Source: Firmicutes bacterium UBA4882 (lineage in GTDB: Bacteria; Bacillota; UBA4882). From it: 20,260 nt of DNA. Location of the stretch: positions 19,305 through 39,564 of the forward strand of contig DHDG01000047.1 of NCBI GenBank assembly GCA_002399265.1, in the 5' to 3' direction. Shown one piece after another: positions 1 through 7,173 of this stretch (within the stretch, counting starts at the first letter, position 1; each line of letters starts with the position of its first letter). The position numbers were made by a program, and so were the translations under genes. Below the pieces are notes generated by a model. That model saw only the letters and a list, made by a program, of their open reading frames with translations, did no database searches and was not told where the DNA came from.

Positions 1-131
1 TTAACCTTCATTTCGGCCGCTCCCAGGCCATGTTCCTGCGTTTCATCCCACCCGGTTTGCACCAGACCCGGGCTCTCTAAGAAGAATTCGCGCAGTACTC
101 TTCCTGTTCATCGCGTTTATCAATATGCTTA
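1..131 (-). promoter_or_regulatory. T-box riboswitch leader (AUG/Met specifier), truncated by window edge
   Basis: Read on the minus strand, this leader has the ordered marks of T-box stem I: a GATGAACAGGAAGAGTA block (112 down to 96) holding the kink-turn and AGUA parts, AGAGAGC (78-72), a distal CCCGG/CCGGG hairpin with GGTG (about 70-51), then the specifier strand GAACATGGCCTGGGAGC (35-19). The triplet in the specifier position is ATG (31-29), followed by the usual purine. T-box RNAs bind uncharged tRNA and let transcription continue when that tRNA is uncharged. Here that would be tRNA-Met, so the gene beyond position 1 is probably metG or another methionine gene. In Bacillus metG/metS neighbours abrB and rsmI, which fits. 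The antiterminator and terminator are outside the window. A short ATG ORF starting at position 11 lies within the leader and is not credible. The family call is strong; the Met assignment rests on one triplet plus synteny. Confidence 0.83.
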
Positions 132-137
132 TCCTAT

Positions 138-167
138 ACTATACCCTAATGGGCCGAAAATTGTCAA
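138..167 (-). promoter_or_regulatory. SigA-type promoter of the T-box leader
   Basis: On the minus strand TTGACA (167-162) is followed after 18 bp by TATAGT (143-138). Transcription should begin near 131, about 20 bases before the first conserved T-box block. The promoter diverges from that of abrB, which lies about 100 bp away. Confidence 0.8.
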
Positions 168-263
168 GGAAACCGAATTATAGCCAAAAATTTCTTTACA
201 GGTTTGAATTTCTTTGTATCAGTTGGAAAATCTAGGGGACAAGCAAAAACTTACAATTACTAG

Positions 264-292
264 TTGACTTGAAATGGAAAATTAGGTACAAT
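264..292 (+). promoter_or_regulatory. SigA-type promoter of abrB
   Basis: TTGACT (264-269), a 17-bp spacer and TACAAT (287-292) form a near-consensus vegetative promoter. The start site would be near 299, giving a leader of about 43 bases with an AAGGGGG ribosome binding site 9 bases before the abrB ATG. The surrounding 170-340 stretch is AT-rich, unlike the coding regions, and AbrB-type proteins often bind such DNA, so autoregulation is possible but not shown. Confidence 0.75.
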
Positions 293-341
293 TATCAATG
301 TAGAACAATGTCGAATATTAGCGGAAGGGGGTTTTTGAATC

Positions 342-587
342 ATGAAATCAACCGGAATTGTACGTAAGGTGGACGAGCTCGGTAGAGTTGTTATTCCGAT
401 AGAGTTGCGCCGCACCCTACAAATTGATGAGAAAGACGCTCTCGAGATCTATGTTGACGGTGAGCGTATCATCCTCAAAAAGTACGAACCCGCTTGCATT
501 TTCTGCGGCAATGCAGATGGTGTCCGCATTTTTAAAGAGAAAAACATTTGCCGTGAGTGCTTCGAGCAAATGAAACACGTCGGCTAA
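342..587 (+). CDS. abrB: AbrB/SpoVT-family transition-state regulator with C-terminal zinc ribbon
   Basis: An 81-residue DNA-binding regulator. Residues 1-47 form the swapped-hairpin AbrB domain, with the family signature GIVRKVDELGRVVIPIELRR at 5-24. Residues 52-73 carry a CxxC...CxxC pair (C52, C55, C70, C73) that should bind zinc; this version is common in Clostridia, while the Bacillus subtilis protein has a different C-terminal half. AbrB represses stationary-phase and sporulation genes during growth. The start is supported by an AAGGGGG site at 325-331. It is the only plus-strand gene in the left 13 kb, runs toward rsmI, and ends at a hairpin terminator. Family membership is certain; its targets in this organism are unknown. 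Confidence 0.95.
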   Translation: MKSTGIVRKVDELGRVVIPIELRRTLQIDEKDALEIYVDGERIILKKYEPACIFCGNADGVRIFKEKNICRECFEQMKHVG

Positions 588-613
588 AAACTATTGCGTG
601 TTCTGCATCTTTC

Positions 614-645
614 GGACAACCTTTCAGAGGTTGTCCTTTAAATTT
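614..645 (+). terminator. Rho-independent terminator of abrB
   Basis: A perfect 9-bp stem, GGACAACCT (614-622) and AGGTTGTCC (628-636), with loop TTCAG is followed by TTTAAATTT on the plus strand. On the minus strand no T-run follows, so it mainly serves abrB, although the hairpin also lies just beyond the rsmI stop. Confidence 0.8.
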
Positions 646-1624
646 AGTTGTTACATGCGCCGCGTTCACGCATTAAAGCGCGGTATAAATCACTCTTACG
701 CACGCCATCACTGCTGGCCAGCTGCTTCAGAGCCTCCTTTTCAGAAAACCCTTGCGCCATCAGAGCTGCGACCCGTTGGCCCACTGAAAGTGGCGGGGTT
801 GCCGCTTCTGCCTCAAAAACGGCTGACCCAGCGGCACTTGACCGTGCTGCGCTGGCGCTGGCACTGGTCGCCGTGCCGCTGACACTGACGCTACCTGCGG
901 CACGGCTGGCCTCGCTAAGATCCTGCCCTCCGCTCGCGTCTCGCATCCGGAATGCCTCTAAGCCTTCTAATACCAGAGTATATTCGCCGCGCTCGCCTTG
1001 CTCTTTAAGGTGAACGAGTGCTTCTGCGATGGTTCCCCGCCAAAATTCTTCATGGATTTTGGTAATCTCCCGGGCAAAAACGATGCGGCGGTTTCCCAAG
1101 ATATCCAGCAGATCTTGCACCGTCTCCGAAACCCGATGCGGCGCTTCGTAAAATACCATGGTCCTTTCTTCCGCCTTAAGGCGCTCCAAAGCCGCCCGCC
1201 GCTGACGCCGGTAGCGCGGCAAAAAACCCTCAAAGCAAAAACGGGTGGTATCCATGCCAGAGGCGGTCAAGGCAGCAATCGCCGCCACCGGCCCGGGCAC
1301 AGGCACAACTGTAATACCAGCAGCAACCGCGGCCGCAACCAATTCTGTCCCGGGATCTGAAATGCCGGGCATGCCCGCGTCTGAAACCAAAGCAATATTC
1401 TTACCTGCGCTCAGCTGGCCGAGGATCTGATCGCCCTTTTCGGAAGTACTATGACGGTGGTAACTGACGAGCGGTTTGTGAATGTCGAAATGTGTCAGCA
1501 GCTTCCTGGTATGGCGGGTATCCTCCGCAGCAATCAGATCAACCTCCTTCAGGGTCGCCAGCAAACGCAGCGAAACATCCTGAAGGTTGCCGATCGGTGT
1601 CGCACATAAAAAAAGAGTGCCCAT
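644..1624 (-). CDS. rsmI: 16S rRNA (cytidine(1402)-2'-O)-methyltransferase RsmI
   Basis: This cytoplasmic SAM-dependent enzyme of the tetrapyrrole-methylase fold 2'-O-methylates C1402 of 16S rRNA. Seen here: LFLCATPIGNLQDVSLR at 4-20, AEDTRHTRKLL at 33-43, SDAGMPGISDPG at 81-92 and PVPGPVAA at 108-115, all classical RsmI blocks. The RsmI C-terminal helix-turn-helix (about 279-320) follows. Between them, residues about 226-278 are a linker made mostly of Ala, Ser, Gly and Thr, which makes the protein (326 aa) longer than the usual 280 or so. The ATG at 1624 has a GGGGTG site upstream and lies 13 bp after the preceding stop, so the gene is the last of a minus-strand operon. The C-terminus converges on abrB. 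Confidence 0.95.
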   Translation of the reverse strand: MGTLFLCATPIGNLQDVSLRLLATLKEVDLIAAEDTRHTRKLLTHFDIHKPLVSYHRHSTSEKGDQILGQLSAGKNIALVSDAGMPGISDPGTELVAAAVAAGITVVPVPGPVAAIAALTASGMDTTRFCFEGFLPRYRRQRRAALERLKAEERTMVFYEAPHRVSETVQDLLDILGNRRIVFAREITKIHEEFWRGTIAEALVHLKEQGERGEYTLVLEGLEAFRMRDASGGQDLSEASRAAGSVSVSGTATSASASAARSSAAGSAVFEAEAATPPLSVGQRVAALMAQGFSEKEALKQLASSDGVRKSDLYRALMRERGACNN

Positions 1625-1637
1625 ATCTGCCCACCCC

Positions 1638-2417
1638 TCACTCTCTGCCGTATATTCCCTTCATTTCAGACGTATAGTCGCCTGACGGTGTGCGCACAAT
1701 CAGCGGCCTATTGACAGCCAGCCCGGGCCGTCCCTGAAACTGCCCTTCGACCAGCACCAGGGCGGCCTCTTCATCGGCACAGGAGTAAACCATCCGCAAC
1801 CGTTTGGGGTGCAGATGAAAGCGCGTCATACCGGCCAGCAGTTCCGGAAGCCTCCACGGACGGTAGACAAAAGCAGCGCGACCTTTCGGTTTCAGCAGAC
1901 GAGCCGCTGCCTGCAACACATCCTCGAGCGTGCATTCCAACTCATATTTGGCGATCGACACCGCCTTTTTGGGATTAAACCGCCCCTCGGCGGGCTTCAG
2001 ATAAGGCGGATTGCTAACCACCACATTGAAAGTATTCCATAATTCCTGCGGGATTTGCCTAAAATCGCGGTTGAAGATCGCGATGCGCTCCTCCAGTCCG
2101 TTCAAAATAACGCTCCGCCGGGCCATATCTGCCACAAACTCCTGGATCTCGAACCCGGCAGCATAGGCAGCACCTCTTTTACCGACCAGCAGTAGTGGAA
2201 TCACACCGCCACCGGTGCCAAGATCCGCCACCTGATCGCCGACTTTCAGGGTTACATAATCAGCCAATAAGATCGAATCCAAAGAAAACCGCAGGGCATC
2301 TTGATGCTGGATAATCCGCAGTCGCCCATCGAGCAGCGCATCGATCCTTTCTTCTGGAGCAAGCGCCACCGCAGCCCCATTGTTGATCCGGGCGGTTGGA
2401 TCGGTCATATCAGCCAT
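1638..2417 (-). CDS. tRNA1(Val) (adenine(37)-N6)-methyltransferase-type enzyme (TrmN6/YabB family)
   Basis: A SAM-dependent N6-adenine methyltransferase of 259 aa. DLGTGGGVIPLLL (65-77) is the SAM-binding motif I and SNPPYLKP (135-142) is the catalytic NPPY motif. The N-terminal block RIIQHQDALRFSLDSILLADYV (34-55) is typical of the TrmN6/YabB group, which modifies A37 of tRNA-Val in E. coli. The ATG at 2417 was chosen because GGAGG lies 9 bases upstream and the reading frame before it overlaps the PSP1 gene. The PSP1 stop is only 4 bp away, so the two are probably translationally coupled. In Bacillus yabB also sits between yaaT and rsmI (yabC). The exact tRNA substrate is inferred from the family. 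Confidence 0.88.
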   Translation of the reverse strand: MADMTDPTARINNGAAVALAPEERIDALLDGRLRIIQHQDALRFSLDSILLADYVTLKVGDQVADLGTGGGVIPLLLVGKRGAAYAAGFEIQEFVADMARRSVILNGLEERIAIFNRDFRQIPQELWNTFNVVVSNPPYLKPAEGRFNPKKAVSIAKYELECTLEDVLQAAARLLKPKGRAAFVYRPWRLPELLAGMTRFHLHPKRLRMVYSCADEEAALVLVEGQFQGRPGLAVNRPLIVRTPSGDYTSEMKGIYGRE

Positions 2418-2421
2418 AAAG

Positions 2422-3162
2422 TCAATCCTCCGGGATCTCAGCGACAGCGTCTTCCGGATCTTCATCAGTCTCCGAGGCATATTCCTGTTTGTTCCGGCAA
2501 CCCTTGCAGCCACCGTTATTCTGCTTGTAACAGTCACTTTCATATTTCAAACAGCACATCAGTCTGCCGCAGATCCCTGAAATTTTGGCTGGATTCAATG
2601 AGAGGTTTTGCTCTTTGGCCATCTTAATGGAAACCGGTTCAAAATCACCCAAGAAAGTCGCGCAGCATAATGATCGTCCGCACGGGCCCAGACCGCCGAT
2701 CATCTTTGCCTCGTCACGCACCCCAATCTGACGCAGCTCAATTCTGGTACGGAACACACTGGCCAAATCCTTGACCAGTTCGCGGAAATCCACGCGGCCA
2801 TCCGCCGTAAAATAGAAGATAATTTTGCTGCGATCGAAGGTGAACTCTACGTCGACTAGTTTCATTTCCAAGTTGTGATGCGCGATTTTCTCCAGCCCAA
2901 TCTCAAAGGCTTTCTTCTCGCGCTGACTGTTTTCCTCAGCAATCTGAAGATCCTCAGGCGTCGCCCGCCGCAGAACCTTTTTTAGCGGCTGGGTTATTTC
3001 GGAATCCCCAACTTCTTTCGGGCCAACCGTCACATTGCCAAATTCAATGCCGCGGGCGGTCTCAACAATCACAGGATCAGAAACCGCCAATGGAATATCG
3101 ACCGGATCAAAATAATAAATTTTGCCAGCCCTTTTAAAACGGACTCCTACGACTTTATACAA
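2422..3162 (-). CDS. ricT: PSP1 domain protein (RicT/YaaT family)
   Basis: A 246-aa PSP1-domain protein. In Bacillus subtilis RicT (YaaT) forms a complex with RicA and RicF that binds Fe-S clusters, promotes RNase Y-dependent mRNA maturation and affects sporulation and competence. The N-terminal part (KIYYFDP about residue 14, VIVETARGIEFG about 31-42) and the cysteine-rich core (GGLGPCGRSLCC 156-167 and GICGRLMCC 196-204) are family hallmarks; further cysteines lie at 211, 219 and 222. The start is uncertain. TTG at 3162 gives MYKVVGVRF, which matches family N-termini, with AAGGG 11 bases upstream. GTG at 3171 is in frame but only 2 bases from that site. The gene begins 16 bp after the holB stop. 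The last 20 residues are acidic. ricA and ricF are not in this window. Confidence 0.9.
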   Translation of the reverse strand: MYKVVGVRFKRAGKIYYFDPVDIPLAVSDPVIVETARGIEFGNVTVGPKEVGDSEITQPLKKVLRRATPEDLQIAEENSQREKKAFEIGLEKIAHHNLEMKLVDVEFTFDRSKIIFYFTADGRVDFRELVKDLASVFRTRIELRQIGVRDEAKMIGGLGPCGRSLCCATFLGDFEPVSIKMAKEQNLSLNPAKISGICGRLMCCLKYESDCYKQNNGGCKGCRNKQEYASETDEDPEDAVAEIPED

Positions 3163-3178
3163 ATATGACACATCCCTT

Positions 3179-4156
3179 TTATGATGACGCCCTGCCACCC
3201 TGTAAAACCCCACGAAAGCGCAGGATTTCGATGAACAGCACGTCTAGTACCAAACGTGCATTAACATTCTTGATTAACTGCCTGGAAAGCGCGATCTCCT
3301 CCAACAGTGGCGCAATAGCGCGGATCCGCCCGGCCGAAAAGCTGCTGTCTGCCTGTCCCAGCCCCAGATCAGTGCCAAACCAATCCGAGAGATTAATTAA
3401 TAGTCTTTCCACCTCATCCTTGTTCTTTTCCATTTCCTCAGCCAATCTGAACAAGTCCGTCAAGTCGCCATGCATAATCCGCTCCCGGAGGGCTAAGTCG
3501 CTCTGGCGACGCGCCAATGCTTCGGGGGCTGCCGCCTGACGGGCTCTTTCTGGCAGACCCTGGCTGCGCCTGGCGATCTCCGCCGCTTCTTCCGGCTGAA
3601 GATCCGGAAATGCGGCGTGCAGTGCCGCCCCAAGCTCCGCAATACCTAAGCGATCGATCTTCAGTATCTGGCAGCGTGAAAGGATGGTCGGCTGAAGGCG
3701 GGCCGCCTGGCCGGTGGATAGAATAAAATGCGTTCCAGCAGGCGGTTCCTCCAGAAGTTTCAGAAAACCGTTGGCAGCTTGATCTGTCAATGCTTCTGCC
3801 TGGAAAATAAGGAACACCCGTTTTTCCGACATGAAACTATGCAAGGACGCCTCATCCCGTAACGCACGAATCTGTTCAATTTTTAAGCTTTGTCCGTCAG
3901 GATAAATAGCGTGGCAATCGGGGTGTCCGCCGCCGCGAAGAAATCCGCAACTGCTGCAGTGACCGCACGCTCCACCGGTTGCAGTGGGCGCGTCACAAAG
4001 AATGGCAGAGGCGATGGCATGCGCCAGCGTTTCCTTTTGAGTGCCTTCCGCCCCCATAATCAGGTAAGCATGTGCCAGTTTGCCGGTCTCCACTGCTTTG
4101 CCAAGGCCAGCCAACAAAGCTTGATTACCCCAGATATCTTTAAATGCGGCAAACAT
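3179..4156 (-). CDS. holB: DNA polymerase III subunit delta'
   Basis: The clamp-loader delta' subunit (325 aa), which with DnaX and delta opens the beta clamp at the replication fork. Residues 27-60 hold the AAA+ core with a degenerate P-loop (GAEGTQKET at 35-43, lacking the GKT/S end), as expected because delta' does not hydrolyse ATP. Cysteines 54, 64, 67 and 70 form the clamp-loader zinc site. The SRC motif (TILSRCQ) after the LLEEPPAGTHFIL block is the arginine-finger region. ATG at 4156 has GGGAG 7 bases upstream and gives MFAAFKDIWGN, a typical start. A longer frame upstream has no ribosome site. It follows darA by 63 bp, with a small GGCAGG/CCTGCC hairpin (4184-4201) between them. Confidence 0.93.
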   Translation of the reverse strand: MFAAFKDIWGNQALLAGLGKAVETGKLAHAYLIMGAEGTQKETLAHAIASAILCDAPTATGGACGHCSSCGFLRGGGHPDCHAIYPDGQSLKIEQIRALRDEASLHSFMSEKRVFLIFQAEALTDQAANGFLKLLEEPPAGTHFILSTGQAARLQPTILSRCQILKIDRLGIAELGAALHAAFPDLQPEEAAEIARRSQGLPERARQAAAPEALARRQSDLALRERIMHGDLTDLFRLAEEMEKNKDEVERLLINLSDWFGTDLGLGQADSSFSAGRIRAIAPLLEEIALSRQLIKNVNARLVLDVLFIEILRFRGVLQGGRASS

Positions 4157-4219
4157 CCGCTCACTCCCACGGTTTGACGCACCGGCAGGCAAAGACCTGC
4201 CACATTAGCATCATCACTA

Positions 4220-4546
4220 TCATACTTTGGCGAAACTTTCAACGTCAAGCACGAAAATAGTGGCACCACCAACGGTAACCTCGATCGGGGCCGGCATGTA
4301 ACTACTCGTGCGGCTCATGGTCGCCAGCGGAGTCACCAGCTGCTCACGAGCCTTGCAGGTTTCTTTAATGATATCTGTTACCTCGGCGACTTGTTCCTTT
4401 TCCACACCCACCAGCAAAGTAGTATTACCCTGACGCAAAAATCCTCCGGTACTGGCCAGTTTGGTCACGCTGTAACGCTTTTCATTTAATTGTGCTAATA
4501 ATCGATGCACATCCTGATCCTGCACAACGGCAATAACTAAACGCAT
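4220..4546 (-). CDS. darA: Cyclic-di-AMP receptor DarA (PII-like, YaaQ)
   Basis: A 108-aa PII-like signalling protein that binds cyclic di-AMP as a trimer in Firmicutes; its output partner is not known. Seen here: the N-terminal MRLVIAVVQDQDVHRLL, the family signature STGGFLRQGNTTLLVGVE (32-49) and the C-terminal VTVGGATIFVLDVESF. An ideal AAGGAGG site lies 7 bases before the ATG. It sits between tmk (41 bp gap) and holB, the same position as yaaQ in Bacillus, though yaaR is missing here. Confidence 0.95.
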   Translation of the reverse strand: MRLVIAVVQDQDVHRLLAQLNEKRYSVTKLASTGGFLRQGNTTLLVGVEKEQVAEVTDIIKETCKAREQLVTPLATMSRTSSYMPAPIEVTVGGATIFVLDVESFAKV

Positions 4547-4587
4547 GCCAATTCCTCCTTCCGGTAATCAAACACCTCTTCCGGCAT

Positions 4588-5310
4588 TCAGACAGACTTT
4601 TCGGCAATCACGCGGACAATAATATCAAGCAAGATCTTCTGCAATTCGGCTATTGATAGGCCGTGACAATTGACAATCTCATAGCGGCGATCTGTGTTTT
4701 GGGCCGCCAGCTGTAAATAACCTTCCCGAACCCGGCGGTAAAAGGCCGTTCCGCGCTTTTCAATGCGGTCGCCGCCTTTTTCTTTTTTCCCGGCTCCCCC
4801 TGCGGCACCGCCACTATCGCTGTCACTATCGGTGTCCGAAACACTAACTGCGCGGCTGAGCGATTCCTCCAAGCCATGCGGTCCGGGGTCCAGCAAAATC
4901 GTCAGATGCGGTCTTAACCCACCCGTCGCAATCTCGTTGACGCTCCGGATGGCCTCCAGATCCCACCCCAGTCCATAACCCTGGTAAGCCAGACTAGAGT
5001 CGACATATCTTTCAGCCAGAACGACGCGCCCCTGTGCCAGAGCCGGCTGCACGATTTCAGAGATATTTTGCGCCCGGTCGGCGGCATAAAGCAGCATTTC
5101 CGAACAATGGCCCAAATCCGGTCCTTTACTATTCAGGATCAGTTCTCGGATCTTTTGGCCAAGCGGCGTACCGCCCGGTTCACGGGTAGCAACCACATCA
5201 TGACCCAGGCTTCGCAAGTCAGCGACGAGCAACTTAGCTAACGTACTCTTACCAGTACCGTCTGGTCCTTCGAGGACAATAAACAGACCATGCATCGGTC
5301 TATGGTTCAT
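4588..5310 (-). CDS. tmk: Thymidylate kinase with a low-complexity insert in the lid region
   Basis: Phosphorylates dTMP to dTDP with ATP. Walker A is GPDGTGKS (15-22), REPGGTPLG (43-51) binds dTMP, and ERYVDSSLAYQG (100-111) holds the DR(Y/H)-type motif with Glu in place of Asp, which is common in Firmicutes. DRIEKRGTAFYRRVREGY (181-198) follows the lid. Between them lies an insert at about 155-179 of alternating Ser/Asp, then Gly/Ala/Lys, which most family members (about 205-215 aa) lack; the protein is 240 aa. The ATG overlaps the decarboxylase stop (ATGA), arguing for coupled translation and for this start rather than the in-frame ATG at 5295. Confidence 0.94.
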   Translation of the reverse strand: MNHRPMHGLFIVLEGPDGTGKSTLAKLLVADLRSLGHDVVATREPGGTPLGQKIRELILNSKGPDLGHCSEMLLYAADRAQNISEIVQPALAQGRVVLAERYVDSSLAYQGYGLGWDLEAIRSVNEIATGGLRPHLTILLDPGPHGLEESLSRAVSVSDTDSDSDSGGAAGGAGKKEKGGDRIEKRGTAFYRRVREGYLQLAAQNTDRRYEIVNCHGLSIAELQKILLDIIVRVIAEKSV

Positions 5311-6833
5311 CGGCTTTTCACCGCACTTTCAGCAACAACCCAGATCCGTCCCTCGCTGGCCGGTCCCGGATAACTTCCTGTTTGACGGGACATTTCCTGT
5401 ATGTATTCGACAATCTCCGGGGAGATCTTTTCGCCAGGGATAACCAGCGGGATGCCTGGCGGATAAAATGCCACGATCGCAGCTGCAATCCGGCCGACTG
5501 CTACGGCGAGCTTCACTTCCTCAAATGGAGCGGTTAATGCTTGCCGCAAAGTCATGACCATCGGGGCCAGAGGCGGGAATGATATGGCCGCACCCCTGCC
5601 TTGCGCAGCCGGGGGCGATTGTCCCGGCGACGATTCTCCTCCCGGGGACGATTCTCCCGAGTCCACTGGCACTACTTCCACCAGCTTTGTGATAACCTCG
5701 ACTATATTCTGCGCCGCAGCCTCCGTAAGCGAGTAAGGTATGATCAAACAGACATGGCGGTTATCAGCGTATTCAGCCGTAATGTTATTGCGCCGCAACG
5801 CAGCCGCGACCTTTACTCCGGAGAGTCCCTGAACCCTAAAGACTATTCTGGTCGGATCCTGGGCGGCGGCACCGTAATCCCTCATTGTCGCCAGCTCGGC
5901 CAATTGCATATATTCAAGACCAGCGGCCGCTTGCCTAATCTGCTCGCAGTAGTGGATCGCCTGACCCCAAAGCTCCTGCCCCTTTAATGACATTATACGC
6001 CGCGCTTCATCAATCGAAGCCATTAAAAGATAAGATGGACTCGTCGTAGCATGTATCTGCAGGCTGCGCCGGATTGCATCCGGTGCAAATGCCCCATTCC
6101 CAATATGCAGCAGTGCCGCTCCGGTAAAAGCGCCGAGTGTTTTGTGGGCGCTCTGTACCCAGGCATCTGCGCCGCACCGGCCAGCCGAAGGCGGAAAAGC
6201 GGCATGAAACGGAAAGTGAGCGCCATGGGCTTCATCAACAAAAACCGGAACGCCTGCGCGGTGTGCGACCGCCACCAACGCTGCCAAATCAGGACAGAAT
6301 CCCTGATAGGACGGACTTAACAGTACGACCAGCCGAGGGCGTACCGTTGCGCGCAGCACCGCCTCCAGAGCCTCCGGCGTAATGGTTCCGGGAATACCAT
6401 CCGGAGAACTCGGCACCGGAATAAAGCGGGGAGTGGCACCACATAATGCCAATCCATGGATAACCGATTGATGCGCATTGCGTGGCAGAAGCACTTCGTC
6501 TCCCGGACCAGCACAAGCCGTAAGCACCGTCTGTATCCCAAGCGACGAGCCGCCTGTCAGGAAAAAAGTCGCCTTAGCGCCAAATGCTTCTGCGGCCAAT
6601 TCCTGCGCAGCACTGACCCAGTATTCGGTCGAGTGTCCGTCCGCCAAACCAGTCAGCTCGGTAATGTCCCAAGCTCCGGCAGTGGCAAAATCGCGCTGCC
6701 AACTCGCATTCCACCCCTGTCCGCCGGCATGCCCGGGCGTATGTAAGCGAATTGTATTCGCGGCCGCATACTGAGCGATCGCCTCGGCCAGCGGCGCGTG
6801 CGTCTGACTACGCGCCTCGTTAAATTTACTCAT
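5307..6833 (-). CDS. Orn/Lys/Arg decarboxylase family PLP enzyme (YaaO-like)
   Basis: A PLP-dependent fold-type I amino acid decarboxylase of 508 aa, soluble. HTPGHAGG near residue 31, FFLTGGSS (90-97), FVDEAHGAHFPF (198-209) and SAHKTLGAFTG (228-238) are the family motifs; the Lys in SAHK (231) should form the Schiff base and the Asp in VDEAHG should contact the PLP nitrogen. The C-terminal wing domain (YPPGIPLVIPGE) is present. The substrate (arginine, lysine or ornithine) cannot be read from sequence. A proline/glycine/serine linker with a GESSPG duplication lies at about 390-417, before the C-terminal domain. The start at 6833 (MSKFNE) was chosen over 6905 because AAGGT precedes it and the extra 24 residues do not look like the family. 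The next gene, tmk, overlaps by 4 bp. Decarboxylase-tmk adjacency is conserved in Firmicutes. Confidence 0.9.
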   Translation of the reverse strand: MSKFNEARSQTHAPLAEAIAQYAAANTIRLHTPGHAGGQGWNASWQRDFATAGAWDITELTGLADGHSTEYWVSAAQELAAEAFGAKATFFLTGGSSLGIQTVLTACAGPGDEVLLPRNAHQSVIHGLALCGATPRFIPVPSSPDGIPGTITPEALEAVLRATVRPRLVVLLSPSYQGFCPDLAALVAVAHRAGVPVFVDEAHGAHFPFHAAFPPSAGRCGADAWVQSAHKTLGAFTGAALLHIGNGAFAPDAIRRSLQIHATTSPSYLLMASIDEARRIMSLKGQELWGQAIHYCEQIRQAAAGLEYMQLAELATMRDYGAAAQDPTRIVFRVQGLSGVKVAAALRRNNITAEYADNRHVCLIIPYSLTEAAAQNIVEVITKLVEVVPVDSGESSPGGESSPGQSPPAAQGRGAAISFPPLAPMVMTLRQALTAPFEEVKLAVAVGRIAAAIVAFYPPGIPLVIPGEKISPEIVEYIQEMSRQTGSYPGPASEGRIWVVAESAVKSR

Positions 6834-7070
6834 TTTTGTTTCGACCTTAACCAAATTTATCGCGGCTTTCGATCTCATCAAGTAACCCAGTTCAAAGCAA
6901 CCCATTTCAGATTATCTTTTTATATTCTCCGCCTCTGGCGGCGACTCCTTTTCAGGATGGATTTTGACGCTACGCTGCCGCTGCCGCTGCCGCCGCCGCT
7001 GCCGCTGCTGCCGCCGCCGCGAGCGTATCAGCATCGCCAGCCAAGTATCGCCCGCCTTGCGCACCCCTAT
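6834..7070. other. Intergenic gap upstream of the decarboxylase
   Basis: No convincing gene. On the minus strand it begins right after a terminator, so the decarboxylase-tmk-darA-holB operon should have a promoter here, but I see no clear -35/-10 pair. It contains a GCC/GCT microsatellite (6974-7021), a CCGCC-AGA-GGCGG mini-hairpin near 6930-6945 and a 50-codon Arg/Gln-rich frame (GTG at 7064 to stop at 6912) that reads through the microsatellite. That frame has no ribosome site and abuts the terminator T-run, so I do not call it a gene. Confidence 0.5.
6974..7021. repeat. GCC/GCT trinucleotide microsatellite
   Basis: About 48 bp composed only of GCT and GCC units, with hexameric GCTGCC runs, followed by GAGC. 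It is non-coding as far as can be seen. Read on the minus strand it is (GCG/GCA)n in one frame and CGG/CAG in another. It is similar in composition to the DNA encoding the low-complexity protein linkers elsewhere in this window. Confidence 0.85.
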
Positions 7071-7098
7071 AAAAAAGAGCCGCCCTCATGGACAGCTC
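7071..7098 (-). terminator. Rho-independent terminator after gin
   Basis: On the minus strand GAGCTGTCC and GGGCGGCTC form a 9-bp stem (two G-U pairs) with loop ATGA, followed by TTTTTTAT. It ends the transcript carrying codY, bofA and gin and insulates the decarboxylase operon. Confidence 0.85.
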
Positions 7099-7173
7099 TC
7101 TCACGCCTTGTCAAACGCCTTTATCAGCGCTTTGTTCAGCGCCCCACCAAATCGCCTTGCTAAATCGCCTTGT

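Noticed and set aside
1..11. Minus-strand ATG start (M-K-V) at position 11 with GGGAG upstream
   Set aside because: It lies inside the T-box stem I; the GGGAG is the conserved post-specifier block, not a ribosome site.
598..1013. Long plus-strand frames antisense to rsmI
   Set aside because: They are shadows of the GC-rich rsmI coding strand; no ribosome sites and no recognisable domains.
6912..7064. 50-codon Arg/Gln-rich minus-strand frame across the microsatellite
   Set aside because: No ribosome site, begins right after a terminator T-run, and its composition comes entirely from the triplet repeat.
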